This document shows positions 10,745 to 22,664 of a DNA stretch of 64,000 nt, piece by piece; position 1 is the stretch's first letter, and each line of letters opens with the position of its first letter. The notes under the pieces were generated by a model, which was not told where the DNA came from, did not search any database, and saw nothing but the letters and a program-made list of their open reading frames with translations. Position numbers and translations under genes: made by a program. This stretch comes from Megaustenia siamemsis (taxonomy: Eukaryota; Mollusca; Gastropoda; Stylommatophora; Ariophantidae): positions 34,779,534 to 34,843,533 of the forward strand of contig JAVIAB010000092.1 of assembly GCA_032433765.1 (NCBI GenBank), given 5' to 3'.

Positions 10745-13573
10745 ATATGAAATTGGAACATTAAATCAGCATTACAGGTTGGCAAACTAGAAAACATCAG
10801 CCAAGAAATGAAAAGAATGAAATTGAACATCTTAGGACTATGTGAAATGAGACGGAAAGGAGCAGAATTATTACAACGCGACAGTGAACAGGTAATTTAC
10901 TCTGGGATAACCATACACGAAAGAGAATTATGCATCATGTTAGATAGAGAAAGAAACAAAACAGTGAAAGAATTTTGGCCAGTAACAGGTCGAATTCTGC
11001 TAGTAAAACTGAGAGGTTGACCGACGGATATCAACATAATTCAAACTTATGTACCAACATGTCATAGCGAAGAAGAAGACATGGACACTGTTTTACAACG
11101 AGCTGGAGATTGACTAGGAACAGTGTAGATCACAAGAAATAACTATTATATTAGGGGATTTCAATGAAAAGGTAGGAACAGATAAAGTGCAAGAAGCGAT
11201 TGGAAGACATGGCCTTGGAAAAATGCATGACAGAGGGGTTAGATTGATGGATTGGGCAAAGACATGAAATGACTATAGATGACATCTAGTTGAAGAAACA
11301 TCCCAGACGATTATGGACATGGCGAAGCTCAGACAACAAAGTACACAATCAAAATGATTTTATACTCGTACAGGGAAGATTCAAGAATAGGCTAACATCT
11401 TTAAAACAAGGCTAAGAGCATTTTGCAATAGTGACCATGTACCAGTAGTTGGAAAGGTGAGAATAAAACTACGGAAGAAATAGAAATCCCCCCGCCCCCA
11501 AAAAATAAAAAATGAAATTAGAACTAGATGTGCTTAGAACAGATAAACAGATGAGTGATATGTACAGTAATATAGTACCAAAAAAATATAATGCTATTGA
11601 AAAAAAATAGAACATCGAGCAGCAGTGGGAAATGCTCAAACAATCGATCCAACAAACATCAAAATAAGTAATACCAGTGACTGAAAGAATCAACAAAAAG
11701 AAATAGAAGACAGAAGAAATACTAGAACTAATGGACGAAAGACGAATACATAAGAAAGAAGAACGGACATACAAAATATTGCACAAAGATATCCAAAACA
11801 AAAGCAGAGAAGCAAAAGAAAGATGGTTAAAGCAGAAATGTGAAGACATAGAAAAACCAGAAAAGAAAGACTCAAAATGTATGCACATCAGTTAAATGAA
11901 TTAACAGGAAGAAAAGAAGTCAAATTTCATGATGTGCGAATTCAAAGGAAGGAGATATAATAATGCAACAGGAGAAGAAAATGGAAATATGGACATAATA
12001 TATTAGTCAACTCTATGATGATGAAAGACCAGAGCTGAACAATTCAAACAAAGACACAAAACCACCAATAGTGCAAAGTGAAGTGACCGAAGCAATTCAA
12101 AACATGAAAAAGGCCAAAGCTATAGGTCCCGACAATATAACAATCGAACAGATAAATGCATTCGGAGAGCTGGGTGTACAGGTCTTTAAAAAAAACTACT
12201 CAATCATATATATAACACTGGACACATACCCGAAGATCTACTACAATCTATTTTTGTATCAATACCGAAGAGGTCAGGCGCCACTGATTGTGAAGACTAT
12301 CGCACTATTTGTCTCATGAGCCATATGACGAAAATATTACTACGAATAATCATGAGACGCATATGGAACAAAATAAAACCAGAAATGAGTGAGGAACAAT
12401 ATGGATTTGTGGAAGGAACGGGCACAAATAATGCAAAATGCATCAATCGAACATTGATAGAAAGAGTTATAGAGGTCAAGAAAGATCTATATACATTCTT
12501 TATAGACTACACAAAAGTATTTGACAAAGTAAAGCATGTGGAAATAATCGATATGCTGGAGAAATTAAAATTTGATGGCACCGATCTGCAAATCATAAAA
12601 AAAACATATACTGGAAACAAACAGCAGTCAGGAGAATTAGGAACCAAGCAGGACAATTCCAATATGTAAAACAAAGAGTCAAACAAGTCTGTGTTCTGAC
12701 GCCGGATTTGTTTTCATTTTACTGTGAAAAGATTATGAGATCAATAGTAGGTATAAAAGGAATTGGAGTCAACGGTCACAACATAAATAATTTGTGATAT
12801 GGGGATGACATAGTCTTAATAGCAGAGCCAGCTAATGAACTACAAGAAATGATAGACATAATAGTAAAAGAAAGCAACAAGAAAGTCTCAGTCTGAATAG
12901 TAAGAAAATAGAAGTAATGGTTATATCGAAGAAACAATTATGCAGCTTAAAAATAAATAGGACAAATCTGAAACAAGTGCAATGCTTCTAATATTTAGGA
13001 TCAATAATAACATCAGATGAAAGATGTACCACATAAATAAAAAGCAGAATAGCTCAGGCCAAAATAGCACTTTAGAAAATGAAAAACATCTTATGCAACA
13101 AATCTATGTCAATAAAAGTGAGAAAGAGAAATCATCGGTGCTATATAGAGCCAATTCTTATCTGTGGAAGCGAATCATGGACAGTAAACAAACAAGAAAA
13201 GACGATGAGAGGCCACGGAGATGGGATTCCTCAAACGAATGTTGAAAGTTCCATGGACAGCTAAAAAAAAAACCAATAAGAAACCTCTCAATGAGGCCAA
13301 CACAAAAAGGGAGCTCCTAAAATACAAGAAAAAAGAAAAAACTCAACATTTTTCGAGCATATCATGGGAAGAGGAAAGTTGAAATACTTGGTTACAACTG
13401 GCAAAATGCAATGACAGAGAGATTGTGGACGACAAAGAGTGAAAATACTGGATAATTTGGTGTCATGGCATGGAAAAAGGTCATCAACAGAACTGATACG
13501 ATGCACGGTAGATAGAAGATTGTGGAAGTACATGATCGCCTACGCCAACCGGTATGTCACATGATGATGATGA
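10745..13573 (+). mobile_element. LINE family B, near full-length but decayed
   Basis: Endonuclease start (GKLENISQEMKRMKLNILGL...CEMR, near 10780-10860), then GDFNEKVG-like text near 11160. The RT fingers (KKAKAIGPDNITIEQ at 12100; YGFVEGTGTNNA, FFIDYTKVFDKVKH at 12400-12540), a YGDD box near 12800 and C-terminal CGSESWT near 13165 follow. The 3' end is ...atgatgatgatgatt. Many stops and frameshifts make it inactive. It fills the intron just before exon 4. Confidence 0.88.
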
Positions 13574-13631
13574 TTTTCAAAATGTGGGCGATTTCGTCAA
13601 TATTGATCTGCTCATTCTGTTTGCTGTCTAG

Positions 13632-13730
13632 TGTGGAGTTGGCCTTATCGAATGTGACAGCACCAATCAAGAAGATGCTGCTGAAGCATGCACTCCTCTT
13701 GCACAAGACTATCAAGAGTACAATGGCACT
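13632..13730 (+). CDS. Exon 4: C8 domain, first part
   Basis: A 99-bp, phase 0/0 exon between ctgtctag and gtaagt. It encodes CGVGLIECDSTNQEDAAEAC and TPLAQDYQEYNGT. The spaced cysteines and AxxYxxY-like end fit the start of a C8 domain, which always follows VWD in this family. Its acceptor is only 59 bases after the LINE B tail. Confidence 0.85.
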
Positions 13731-14059
13731 GTAAGTACATATGTCAAGTTTTTTTATGAGTGGAAGCAGACAGACAGATCGAGAAAAAGGTGTGGTTAAA
13801 TTAGTTTGCTTTTATAAACGTGTGAATGTGGAAGATGTTGCTTTTAGTTACAATTTTAATGAGGTTAGTAAATATGGGGTGACAATTTAAAAAAAAATCG
13901 TTTATGAAGTACATTATAGAACATAAATTTATATATATATATACTTTATTTTTTTAAAATGTGTTTTTTTTTTAACATACTAGTAGTTTATTTAAAATAA
14001 TGATTTTCTACAAAGATGTGTGAACAGATGTAATATAATGGAAAGCTGTAGAATTGCAT

Positions 14060-14295
14060 GTTAATTCTGGGGGCAGGTTGTCTAGAGGTAAGACATCGGC
14101 CGCAAAAAAGTAAATAAAATCGAATCCGTGGCCATACCCTCCCTTGGGCTCTGGGTAGTGAGGTCCGATGTCTAACCAATCGGAAAATGGCGAAATAACA
14201 AGAGATCCCGTGTGCATTCTGCGCACGCTAAAGAACCTTTGGCAGTTGGGAGTCGAAAAGAGTAGATAAAAAAGGGCCTCTGTCAGGGCAATTTA
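14060..14295 (+). mobile_element. tRNA-derived SINE candidate, decayed
   Basis: An A-box-like ggttgtctagaggtaag (14076-14092) and B-box-like aatcgaatccg (14118-14128) are followed by a body with cgtgtgcattctgcgcacgc and cctttggcagttgggagtcg. The spacing of the boxes is tRNA-like. It runs straight into the 40-bp minisatellite, which may have grown from its tail. Confidence 0.6.
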
Positions 14296-14299
14296 ATAG

Positions 14300-15388
14300 G
14301 AAAAGTGTATTGAAAACGTTACAGTCTGGACGGTAATAATATGAGAGTATTGAAAACGGTACAGTCTGGACGGTAATAATATGAGAGTATTGAAAACGTT
14401 ACAGTCTGGACGGTAACAATATGAGAGTACTGTAAACGTTACAGTCTGGACGGTAATAATATGAGAGTATTGAAAACGTTACAGTCTGGACGGTAACAAT
14501 ATGAGAGTATTGAAAACGTTACAGTCTGGACGGTAATAATATGAGAGCATTGAAAACTTTACAGTCTGGACGGTAACAATATGAGAGTACTGAAAACTTT
14601 ACAGTCTGGACGGTAACAATATGAGAGTATTGAAAACTTTACAGTCTGGACGGTAACAATATGAGAGTACTGAAAACTTTACAGTCTCGACGGTAACAAT
14701 ATGAGAGTATTGAAAACTTTACAGTCTCGACGGTAACAATATGAGAGTATTGAAAACTTTACAGTCTCGACGGTAACAATATGAGAGTATTGAAAACTTT
14801 ACAGTCTGGACGGTAACAATATGAGAGTACTGAAAACTTTACAGTCTCGACGGTAACAATATGAGAGTATTGAAAACTTTACAGTCTCGACGGTAACAAT
14901 ATGAGAGTACTGAAAACTTTACAGTCTCGACGGTAACAATATGAGAGTACTGAAAACGTTACAGTCTGGACGGTAACAATATGAGAGTACTGAAAACGTT
15001 ACAGTCTGGACGGTAACAATATGAGAGTACTGAAAACGTTACAGTCTGGACGGTAACAATTTGAGAGTACTGAAAACGTTACAGTCTGGACGGTAACAAT
15101 ATGAGAGTACTGAAAACGTTACAGTCTGGACGGTAACAATATGAGAGTATTGAAAACGTTACAGTCTGGACGGTAACAATATGAGAGTACTGAAAACGTT
15201 ACAGTCTGGACGGTAATAATATGAGAGTACTGAAAACGTTACAGTCTGGACGGTAACAATATGAGAGTACTGAAAACGTTACAGTCTGGACGGTAACATT
15301 ATGAGAGTATTGAAAACGTTACAGTCTGGACGGTAACATTATGAGAGTATTGAAAACGTTAGTCTGGACGGTAACAATATGAAAGTAC
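14300..15388 (+). repeat. 40-bp minisatellite, about 27 units
   Basis: The unit is built on gtattgaaaacgttacagtc plus tggacggtaacaatatgaga. Outer units carry aacgtt and tctgga. A central block (about 14550-14940) carries aacttt, and several units there carry tctcga. The last unit lost two bases (gttagtctgg). The array is not in frame with anything coding. Confidence 0.97.
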
Positions 15389-15719
15389 CTCTGACGTCGA
15401 AGAGTATCTGCCTGTATAGCAGGGAGTGGGAGGAGAATGGACTTGAGCACACGGTTGTCGATGTGAAAAATGGGAACAAGTTATATTCTCGCACAATAAA
15501 ATCCCGCGGAACTTAATATAATATACTATATATAGAGATATAAATGTAGAAAACGCAAACAACAACAACTTGTTAATTGAAACTGACATAGTTGTACTGT
15601 CATTTAAAAACAACTGAACTTTAATTTGATAGCACTGGGCGGTTACAACAGTTCATCCGTATCCGTGTTATGTCAAGTTACATATAAGATAATGAGTAGG
15701 ATATTTTTCTTTCTTCTTT

Positions 15720-16255
15720 TTCTTAATCCTCTCAACTCCGGTCTGAACGTAGCGCACACACAAGAGATCACCACCTAATCCGGTCTGGAGAAAGCATTGA
15801 AAGCTCTCTCCAGGTTTCATTCGCCAGCATTTTATCCTGTATGGTTCGTCACCATGTCCCCAATGGTTTGCCTTTTCTTCGTTTCTAAAATGGTGTCCAT
15901 GTTAGTTGTATGTGCGGATGCCTGGTTCGTTAAATTCGTATAATGTAGCCTAGACAGTTTCAACGACTTTTCACTTCTAGATTGATATTGTTAAAGTCTG
16001 ATCTTCAGTTGAAGTCTATTGCATGCTAGGGCAGTCATGCCTATTCTAGCAGATATCTCTTTTTTAATGTTGCTATTTGATAAAATATAACTTCTTAAAT
16101 ATTTAAATTGATCCACTTCTTCCAGTTCCACTCCTCTGAATGAACTTTCTTTATAACGTTGGCATTTACCCTCGTAATCTTAATTTTCTCTATCATTTAT
16201 TTTTAGTCTTACTAAATTAGCAAATTGATCTATCTGTGTTCCCTTGTATGTCTTA
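15720..16255 (-). mobile_element. Decayed LINE C-terminal fragment, minus strand
   Basis: On the minus strand the pattern resembles LINE C-terminal text: VDQFKYL-like near 16100, then blocks resembling the loss-of-frame region after the RT thumb, ending near 15730. No open frame is left. The family is uncertain. Confidence 0.5.
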
Positions 16256-16261
16256 ATACCA

Positions 16262-16725
16262 AGAGTCAGGTGGATGGACATTACGATTTGACGTCAAATC
16301 ACATATAGGACAAGATTCAGATGAAGGTACAATGCGAATTGGTTTCAAGTTACAAGTAAGACAAAGAATCAGATAGATGGACAATGTCATCTGGCATCAG
16401 ATCACAAGTAAGACAAAGAATCAGATAGATGGACAATGTCATCTGGCATCAGATCACAAGTAAGACAAAGAATGAGATTGATGGACAATGTGATCTGGCA
16501 TCAGGTTACAAGTAAGACAAAGAATCAGATAGATGGACAATGTGATCTGGCATCAGGTTACAAGTAAGACAAAGAATCAGATAGATGGACAATGTGATCT
16601 GGCATCAGGTTACAAGTAAGACAAAGAATCAGATTGACGGACAATGTCATCTGGCATCAGGTTACAAGTATGAAAAAGAATGAGATTGACGGACAATGTG
16701 ATCTGGCATCAGGTTACATATAAAA
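16262..16725 (+). repeat. 52-bp minisatellite, about 9 units
   Basis: The unit contains aagtaagacaaagaatcaga and gatggacaatgtgatctggc, with measured period 52. Outer units are diverged and central ones nearly identical. Confidence 0.95.
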
Positions 16726-16995
16726 CCAGAGTCATGTATATGAACCATATAGAAACTATTCAGCGAAAACAACTATCATTGATCAGCTATCATCGACAGT
16801 GACCACATAAATTGCAACTTCCCACAAAGGTTCATTACATATCACGTTAACAAGATAAGACCTGTATAGTTCAAGGAAAGAAGCAATTACAAATATTTAT
16901 TTTATCAGTCGAATTATTGGACTGGGGTACATAGATTTTGTATCACATTTTAATCACCCAATTATAGCATGCATTATTGCTACAATTTCTTTCAG

Positions 16996-17161
16996 ATATC
17001 TCTGCCAGATTATGTCAATCGTTGCCAATCAACATTCTGCACAGCTCGTAAAAATGGAACCGATCCTTTCAAAGCCATTTGTAATATCCTGGAACAAATG
17101 ATAGTAGAAATTAGACAAATAGCTAACATATCCGTTACGTGGAGAAGGAAAGGTTTCTGTG
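16996..17161 (+). CDS. Exon 5: C8 domain, second part
   Basis: A 166-bp exon from ctttcag to gtaagt, entering phase 0 and leaving phase 1. It encodes ISLPDYVNRCQSTFC...FKAICNILEQM...ISVTWRRKGFC. The ending W-R-x-x-x-F-C is the usual end of C8, directly before the TIL cysteine. The start is fixed by phase from exon 4. Confidence 0.92.
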
Positions 17162-17299
17162 GTAAGTACTGTTCTTGTTTCAGAATGAGAGTTTATTACT
17201 TTATATTACCAGCTGTTCTCGAACTTTGCTTTGATAGACTGCCATGATTCTCACGAATAAATGTTGATACCTCCACTCGGGAAAATGACAAAGAGGATC

Positions 17300-17794
17300 A
17301 ACAGCCTCACCGTTTCAAGAAATGGTCCACATCAATTCTTGTTAACGTGTTTTTTACAACGGACCCTATTTTAATATATTTTGTTACCTCGGACCCGAAA
17401 AATTTAATTCAGCATTTAAAACCTTAGAGTGCATTAGATACTTACGATTTTTCATTAAAGTTCTTCAAATTTGGAGCGAAGTGAGAAATAAATAAAAGTA
17501 TACGCTTCAAACACAGTTTTATTGGAATGATTCCTTATGAATTAATAATAATGACTTGAATTGCAGTAAATATTGTAATTACAACCATTCGAAATTACTA
17601 CTGTTACACACCTAAACAAACATGACGATGAAAGCGATAAAATGACATGAATATAGTTTCTACTAAATTGTACTTTAGTAACAAGTTACGTAGAAAAAGG
17701 AAACACGTTATACCAAAGTAAAAGTAAAGGCTATAAGTCTTGGTATGTGTATGAAGAAGATATTGTTAGAGACCATATTTATTCCATGACCATA
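17300..17794. other. Intron sequence, nothing recognised
   Basis: AT-rich, no domain or repeat recognised. Confidence 0.35.
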
Positions 17795-18235
17795 TCATTT
17801 ATTCCATGTTACTCGTCAAGGTTTGTCTTGGTATGCCTCCGCCTCTTTTACCTTGTATTTTCGATTCCATGATTACTTTAGGTAAGCTGTTGTGTATTTT
17901 AACAAGGTCATAATTCTCATTTGTTTTGTTTGAATTGTGTTTAGTAGTTCTTTTTTTCATTTTAGCTGTTTTAAGACTGCATCGTTTGTTGTCTTTTCTT
18001 CCCATCCAATTCTTCCTATTCTTCTATATATTCACATTTCAAACACCTAAATTGTCTGTTCTGTTTTCTTGTCAAATGTCCATGTTTCTGCTTCATACAG
18101 GAAAGCTGAGAAAATTTATTTTACAGTTCTTGGTTTTAACCCTGGTGTTATTTGTCTTGATGATAGTATATTTTTCTTGGCATTAAAATTATGTTTTGCC
18201 ATTCCTACTCTTTTTCGTTTATTTCTATGTTAATG
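17795..18235 (-). mobile_element. LINE family C 3' fragment, minus strand
   Basis: Parallel to 22770-23200 over its whole length, including the minus-strand GKRGGGIPRQT block (GKRGRGRPR in the better copy) and the region resembling ETWTLDKKTEQ. Stops throughout. It is 5' truncated. Confidence 0.8.
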
Positions 18236-18552
18236 ACTTTCTTTGGAATCGTAAGTAATGAAGCTCCAATTTTTTCACAATTGTCAGCAATATTTGTCCT
18301 TCGAATGCATACACTACTAAAGCTGCTATGGGAGTACATAATGCTGGATGAGAATAAATGATGTTGCTATAAAGAGTAAATAAATACAATATTAAATAAA
18401 AGTGCTATGGGACTAAATAATGGTGCTGGGAGATAAAATAATGGTGCCATTAGAGTAAATGATTGTGCTGTGAGAGTAAATAATGGTGCTCAGAGAGTAA
18501 AAATAAGGGCCATGAGAGTATATAATGGTGCCATGAATGTAAATAATTATCT

Positions 18553-19337
18553 ATTGACCTTTCGAGCCGTAGCCGGCCCATAGGGCGTAGACCAAGATAC
18601 ACCTTCTCCTATCTGAATTTTTGTTCTAGTAGTTTTCTTTTAAAGATATTTTATCAAATCTCGCCATCTGTCTCTGTTCTGTTCAAGCAGCTCTATCTCA
18701 TTGAGGGAGCTAAATCCTGCTGCTCTTGCCTCTCTCATCAATGTTCTTCTCAGTGTCTCCCTGGGTCTTCCTCTTTTTCTTTTACTTGTTTTTTCCCATA
18801 TGAGGGCTTGCTTTGCTATTCGGTTATTATCTCTTCTCATCACATGTCCAACATATGACCATCGTCTTGTCTTTATTACTGAGGATATTAGTGGGTTGAT
18901 TGGCGATTTCTCTAATTTCCTCGTTTGTTTTGAATTCGTTCCACGCTATACCAAGTATTTTCCTTAGACATTTATTTTCGAATGCGTTCAACATTGTTTC
19001 TATATCTCTTGTTGTTTTCCAGCTTTCACACGCATACGTAAGGGTTGATAGTACATTTGATTTGAAAAGCCTAAGTTTTGTGTTTGTGCTGATTAGTTTT
19101 GATTTCCACAACTTTTCAAGGCTTCTGAAAGACATTGCTGCTTTAGCCATTCTGATTCTAATTTCTTTACTTGTATCCCCTTCTCGATCAATGTGACTTC
19201 CAAGATAGATAAAGTGATCGATCTCATCTACTGGTTTATTTTCCATGTATATTTTGTCATCTGTTGGAATTAAACTTTTCATGACTTTAGTCTTTTCATG
19301 ATTGATCTCAAGCCCAATTTTGCTGGCTATTGATGAT
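18553..19337 (-). mobile_element. LINE family A, 5'-truncated, with 11-bp target duplication
   Basis: Minus-strand frames read PTDDKIYMENKPVDEIDHFI, LTYACESWKTTRDIETMLNA and GRPRETLRRTLMREARAAG, the C-terminal part of the family A reverse transcriptase. The 3' end is ...ggctcgaaaggtcaatag, as in the 62.0 kb copy. Both sides carry aataattatct (18542-18552 and 19338-19348). This is an ordinary 5'-truncated insertion into the 21-bp array. Confidence 0.92.
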
Positions 19338-19891
19338 AATAATTATCTTTAAGTATAAATAATAGTTCTATGAGAGTATATACTGGTACCATGAGTGAAC
19401 ATAATGGTGCCATGGAAGTAAATAATAGTCTATTATTGTAAATAATGGTGCTATGAGAGAAAATAATTGTATATGAGTGTACACAATGGTGATATAAGAG
19501 AAAATAATGGTGTTATGAGAGTAATGGTGATATGAGAGTAAGCAATTGTATATGAGTGTACGCAATGGTGCTATGAGAGTAAATAATGGTGTTATGAGAA
19601 TAAACAATGGTGCTATGAGAGTAAATAATGGTGTTATGAGAGTAAATAATGGTGTTATGAGAGTAAATAATGGTGTTATGAGAGTAAATAATGGTGTTAT
19701 GAGAGTAAATAATGGTGTTATGAGAGTAAATAATGGTGCTATGAGAGTAAATAATGGTGTTATGAGAGTAAATAATGGTGTTATGAGAGTAAATAATGGT
19801 GTTATGAGAGTAAATAATGGTGTTATGAGAATAAACAATGGTGCTATGAGAGTAATAATGGTGTCTATGAGAGTAATAATGGTGCTATGAG

Positions 19892-19946
19892 ATTCGATTA
19901 TTAATCACATGTCCAACGTATGACCATCGTTACTGAGATATTAGTA
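19892..19946 (-). mobile_element. Tiny LINE A mosaic inside the 21-bp array
   Basis: The sequence cacatgtccaacgtatgacc and nearby bases match 18840-18895 with at least two internal deletions. It has no 3' tail and no target duplication. It may come from gene conversion or template switching rather than a new insertion. Confidence 0.75.
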
Positions 19947-20229
19947 TTAATAATGGTGCTATGAGAGTAAATAATGGTGTTATGAGAGTAAATAATGGGT
20001 CTATGAGAGTAAATAATGGTGTTATGAGAGTAAATAATGGTGCTATGAGAGTAAATAATGGTGTTATGAGAGTAAATAATGGTGTTATGAGAGTAAACAA
20101 TGGTGCTATGAAAGTAAATAATGTTATGTGAGTGTAAGTAATGGTTCTGTTAAAGTAAATAACTGTGCCATGAGAGTAAATAATGGTGCAAAGAAAATAA
20201 ATTATTTTATATGAGTGTAAATAATGAGT

Positions 20230-20502
20230 GTAGAAGGGAGCTCCTAAAAATACATCAGGCAGAAACAATCAACATTTTTACCGGCACATCATGAGAAGAG
20301 GAAAGTTGGAATACTTGGTTACAACTGGCAAAATAAAAGGAAAGAGCGATCTCGGACGACAAAGAGAGAAAATACTGGATAGCTTGGTGTCATGGCATGG
20401 AAAACAGTCAACAACATAACTGCCACGATGCACTCTAGATAGAAGATTGTAGAAGGACATGATCGCCTTGGCCAACCAGTGTGGCACATGATGATGATGA
20501 AA
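20230..20502 (+). mobile_element. LINE family B 3' end
   Basis: Runs from agggagctcctaaaaataca to cacatgatgatgatga, parallel to 13300-13573. It encodes the broken C-terminal end (GRQREKILDSLVSWHG-like). It is 5' truncated and sits in the 21-bp array. Confidence 0.85.
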
Positions 20503-20698
20503 CACTGATGCGATGAGAGTAAATAATGGTGCTATAAAAGGAAATAATTGGTTATAAGTGTAAGTAATGGTGGTGTGAGAGTAAATAATGGTTCTATGTG
20601 AGAAAATAATTTAGTATGGGAGTAAACAATGGTGATACGAGAAGAGTAAATAACGGCGCCATGGCAGTAAATAATGTCGTATGAGAGTAAATTGTGCA

Positions 20699-20732
20699 GT
20701 TGAAGCTTCACTCTCTTGAGTGAAGCTTCAAC
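20699..20732. repeat. Perfect 15-bp hairpin
   Basis: gttgaagcttcactc, loop tctt, then gagtgaagcttcaac. It lies right at the end of the 21-bp array. Function unknown; it may be an array boundary or a palindrome remnant. Confidence 0.9.
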
Positions 20733-22206
20733 TTCCTTCCACTAGCCAACAATTTTTGTTTTAGGAGAACAATATTTCTTCTTTTTAGCAAGTTTTAAAA
20801 CACTTTTTAGAAAAAACACAAATGTTCGACAGTAATAAAAATGTGCGTGATATTCCACTGTAGCATTTTCTTAGACGACCGTTGCATCTATGTTACTCTT
20901 TCTACCAACATTAGTCACGTGTGATAAACTCATGAAATATTTGTCCTCTGACCTCTTTGATAATTCCCCAGTTACTTCCACCTCCTAATCATACCAGTTT
21001 AAAGCTCCAGTAAGATGGACACACTTCTCTGAATTTTGTTGGAAAAACGTTCGACGAAATTTCAATGATTACAAACAGCCACCTTGGCCGGGGAGAGTCT
21101 TGCTGTAGAGAGCAGATGCTCCATCGTTTGTCCAATAATACAGTGAGAGCATCAAACGTCATTTATCTCTCCTATTTCTACACTTCATAATGTTACAAGC
21201 TGACCGTTGAAGATCGTTCACAGCTTGATTATGTAACATAGGCGCAGTAGGGCTATATGTCATGTTGTCTTTCCATGTCAAAGCTCGCGGAAAAGCCATA
21301 TCTCATTGCAGTTCATTGGCCTGTTTGCACATGTGTGGCTGATTTTTAAAAATCTTTATTTGTGTCGACTCCTCTAATCTTCCAACTTACCATGCCGATC
21401 CGCTAGTTGTTGGATCACTAGTGGATGTTGATGTGACCATATCTATGTTCATTTGTTATCCATGTATCTTATCTCATTCGGTTTGGGACATTCACACGTC
21501 TAATCAACGGGTGTACGCAGGTGTCACTTTCTGCCATCTAGCGTAGACTCCACTGTTTTGACTACTTCGGCAGGCAAGTCTTGAGGCATCACAACTCGAT
21601 GTTCAACCAAGTGCCAGAAATGTCATTTTGGAGTTGGGTTTTTTAAAAAAAATAAGTTTCCTGTAAAATCGCAAGGTTGTACTCGCTTGTCGTCGCTATA
21701 GGGCTGATGATGACAGAGAGTAATCTTTTATTGGAAGCAGAAGAAAACTTACAATGAGCAGATTTGACAACCAAGAGAATGATGATGCTGATGATGATAA
21801 TTACATCGATGTCGATAATGATAATGGCGACAACGGTGGTAATGATGATAAATATGTTAATGACGATGATAACAAAATAATAAGGGAATTCATGAAAACA
21901 CTTAAGATCATTTGTCTATAAAGGAGAGAGGAGGAGAAAATGTTCTAGAATGAGATGGTTGGAGCGATATTGTCCGTGGCATATGCACCAAAAATTGCTT
22001 ATAGGTCCTTGGTTGACTGAATGAATAAGAAATGCACGGAAGACTAAGGGATTTAAAAAAAAAATGTAGAAACGCATCTCCCATGAGTCTGCATAGATTT
22101 TCGTGATATCGGATGCTGTAAAACATTAATACGTTATTATCATTACCACCAACAATACTTTTTGTTTCATGAATCTGCATTAACATGAGAATGTTTCTAC
22201 TAACAG
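20733..22206. other. Intron sequence, mostly unrecognised
   Basis: No coding or mobile homology recognised. A GAT-rich imperfect trinucleotide stretch lies at about 21775-21880. Confidence 0.4.
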
Positions 22207-22462
22207 AGAAAACTTGTACTAACGGCAAAGTATTCTTGAACAATATCGTAAACAAGTGTCCACTAACTTGTGGAAGTTCAGCACAGGCAATACAACATAA
22301 GGACTGCATGGTCCCTGCATACAGCGGGTGCGCTTGCTCTGATGGCATAGCTAGATTCAACGATACCTGCGTGCACCCATCTCAATGTCCCTGCACTGGT
22401 AGTGATGGCAAATTATACAAAAAGGGAGAGAAGTACACTGTAAAAGACACCTGCGACGTATG
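22207..22462 (+). CDS. Exon 6: TIL domain and start of E-like linker
   Basis: A 256-bp exon from tactaacag to gtaagt, entering phase 1 and leaving phase 2. It encodes EKTCTNGKVFLNNIVNKCPL, then TCGSS...DCMVPAYSGCACSDGI...DTCVHPSQCPC and ...YTVKDTCDV. The cysteine run C-CP-C-C-C-C-C-CPC is diagnostic of TIL, with a following G-K-Y-K-x-G-E-x-Y E-type segment. The last codon is split TG|C, giving Cys from exon 7. Confidence 0.95.
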
Positions 22463-22664
22463 GTAAGTGTAATTCTTATTGCAAGCATTATCTCCGAAGG
22501 TCTATCATAAATGACAATTTTAAAAAAAAGGAGAAGAAAAAAGTTGTATGGTAACAGCTTTACGTAGGTGAGTAACAAAACAAAAGTCGACGTTTCAGCC
22601 AAGTAGCCTTCAGCTGGAACAACAAACAACAATACAATGATATATATAGGGATCATCATCATCA

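Larger units (their letters stand above)
18300..20690 (+). repeat. 21-bp minisatellite, split by three LINE pieces
   Basis: The core unit is gtaaataatggtgttatgag plus a. Seven codons per unit give the repetitive frame VNNGVMR. The centre (19590-19850) is nearly perfect, and the flanks (18310-18540, 20510-20690) are diverged. The array is interrupted by LINE A at 18553-19337, a small LINE A mosaic at 19892-19946 and a LINE B end at 20230-20502. Confidence 0.95.

Noticed and set aside
19368..20268. Long frames of LITPLFT or VNNGVMR repeats
   Set aside because: They come from the 21-bp minisatellite (seven codons per unit), not a protein.
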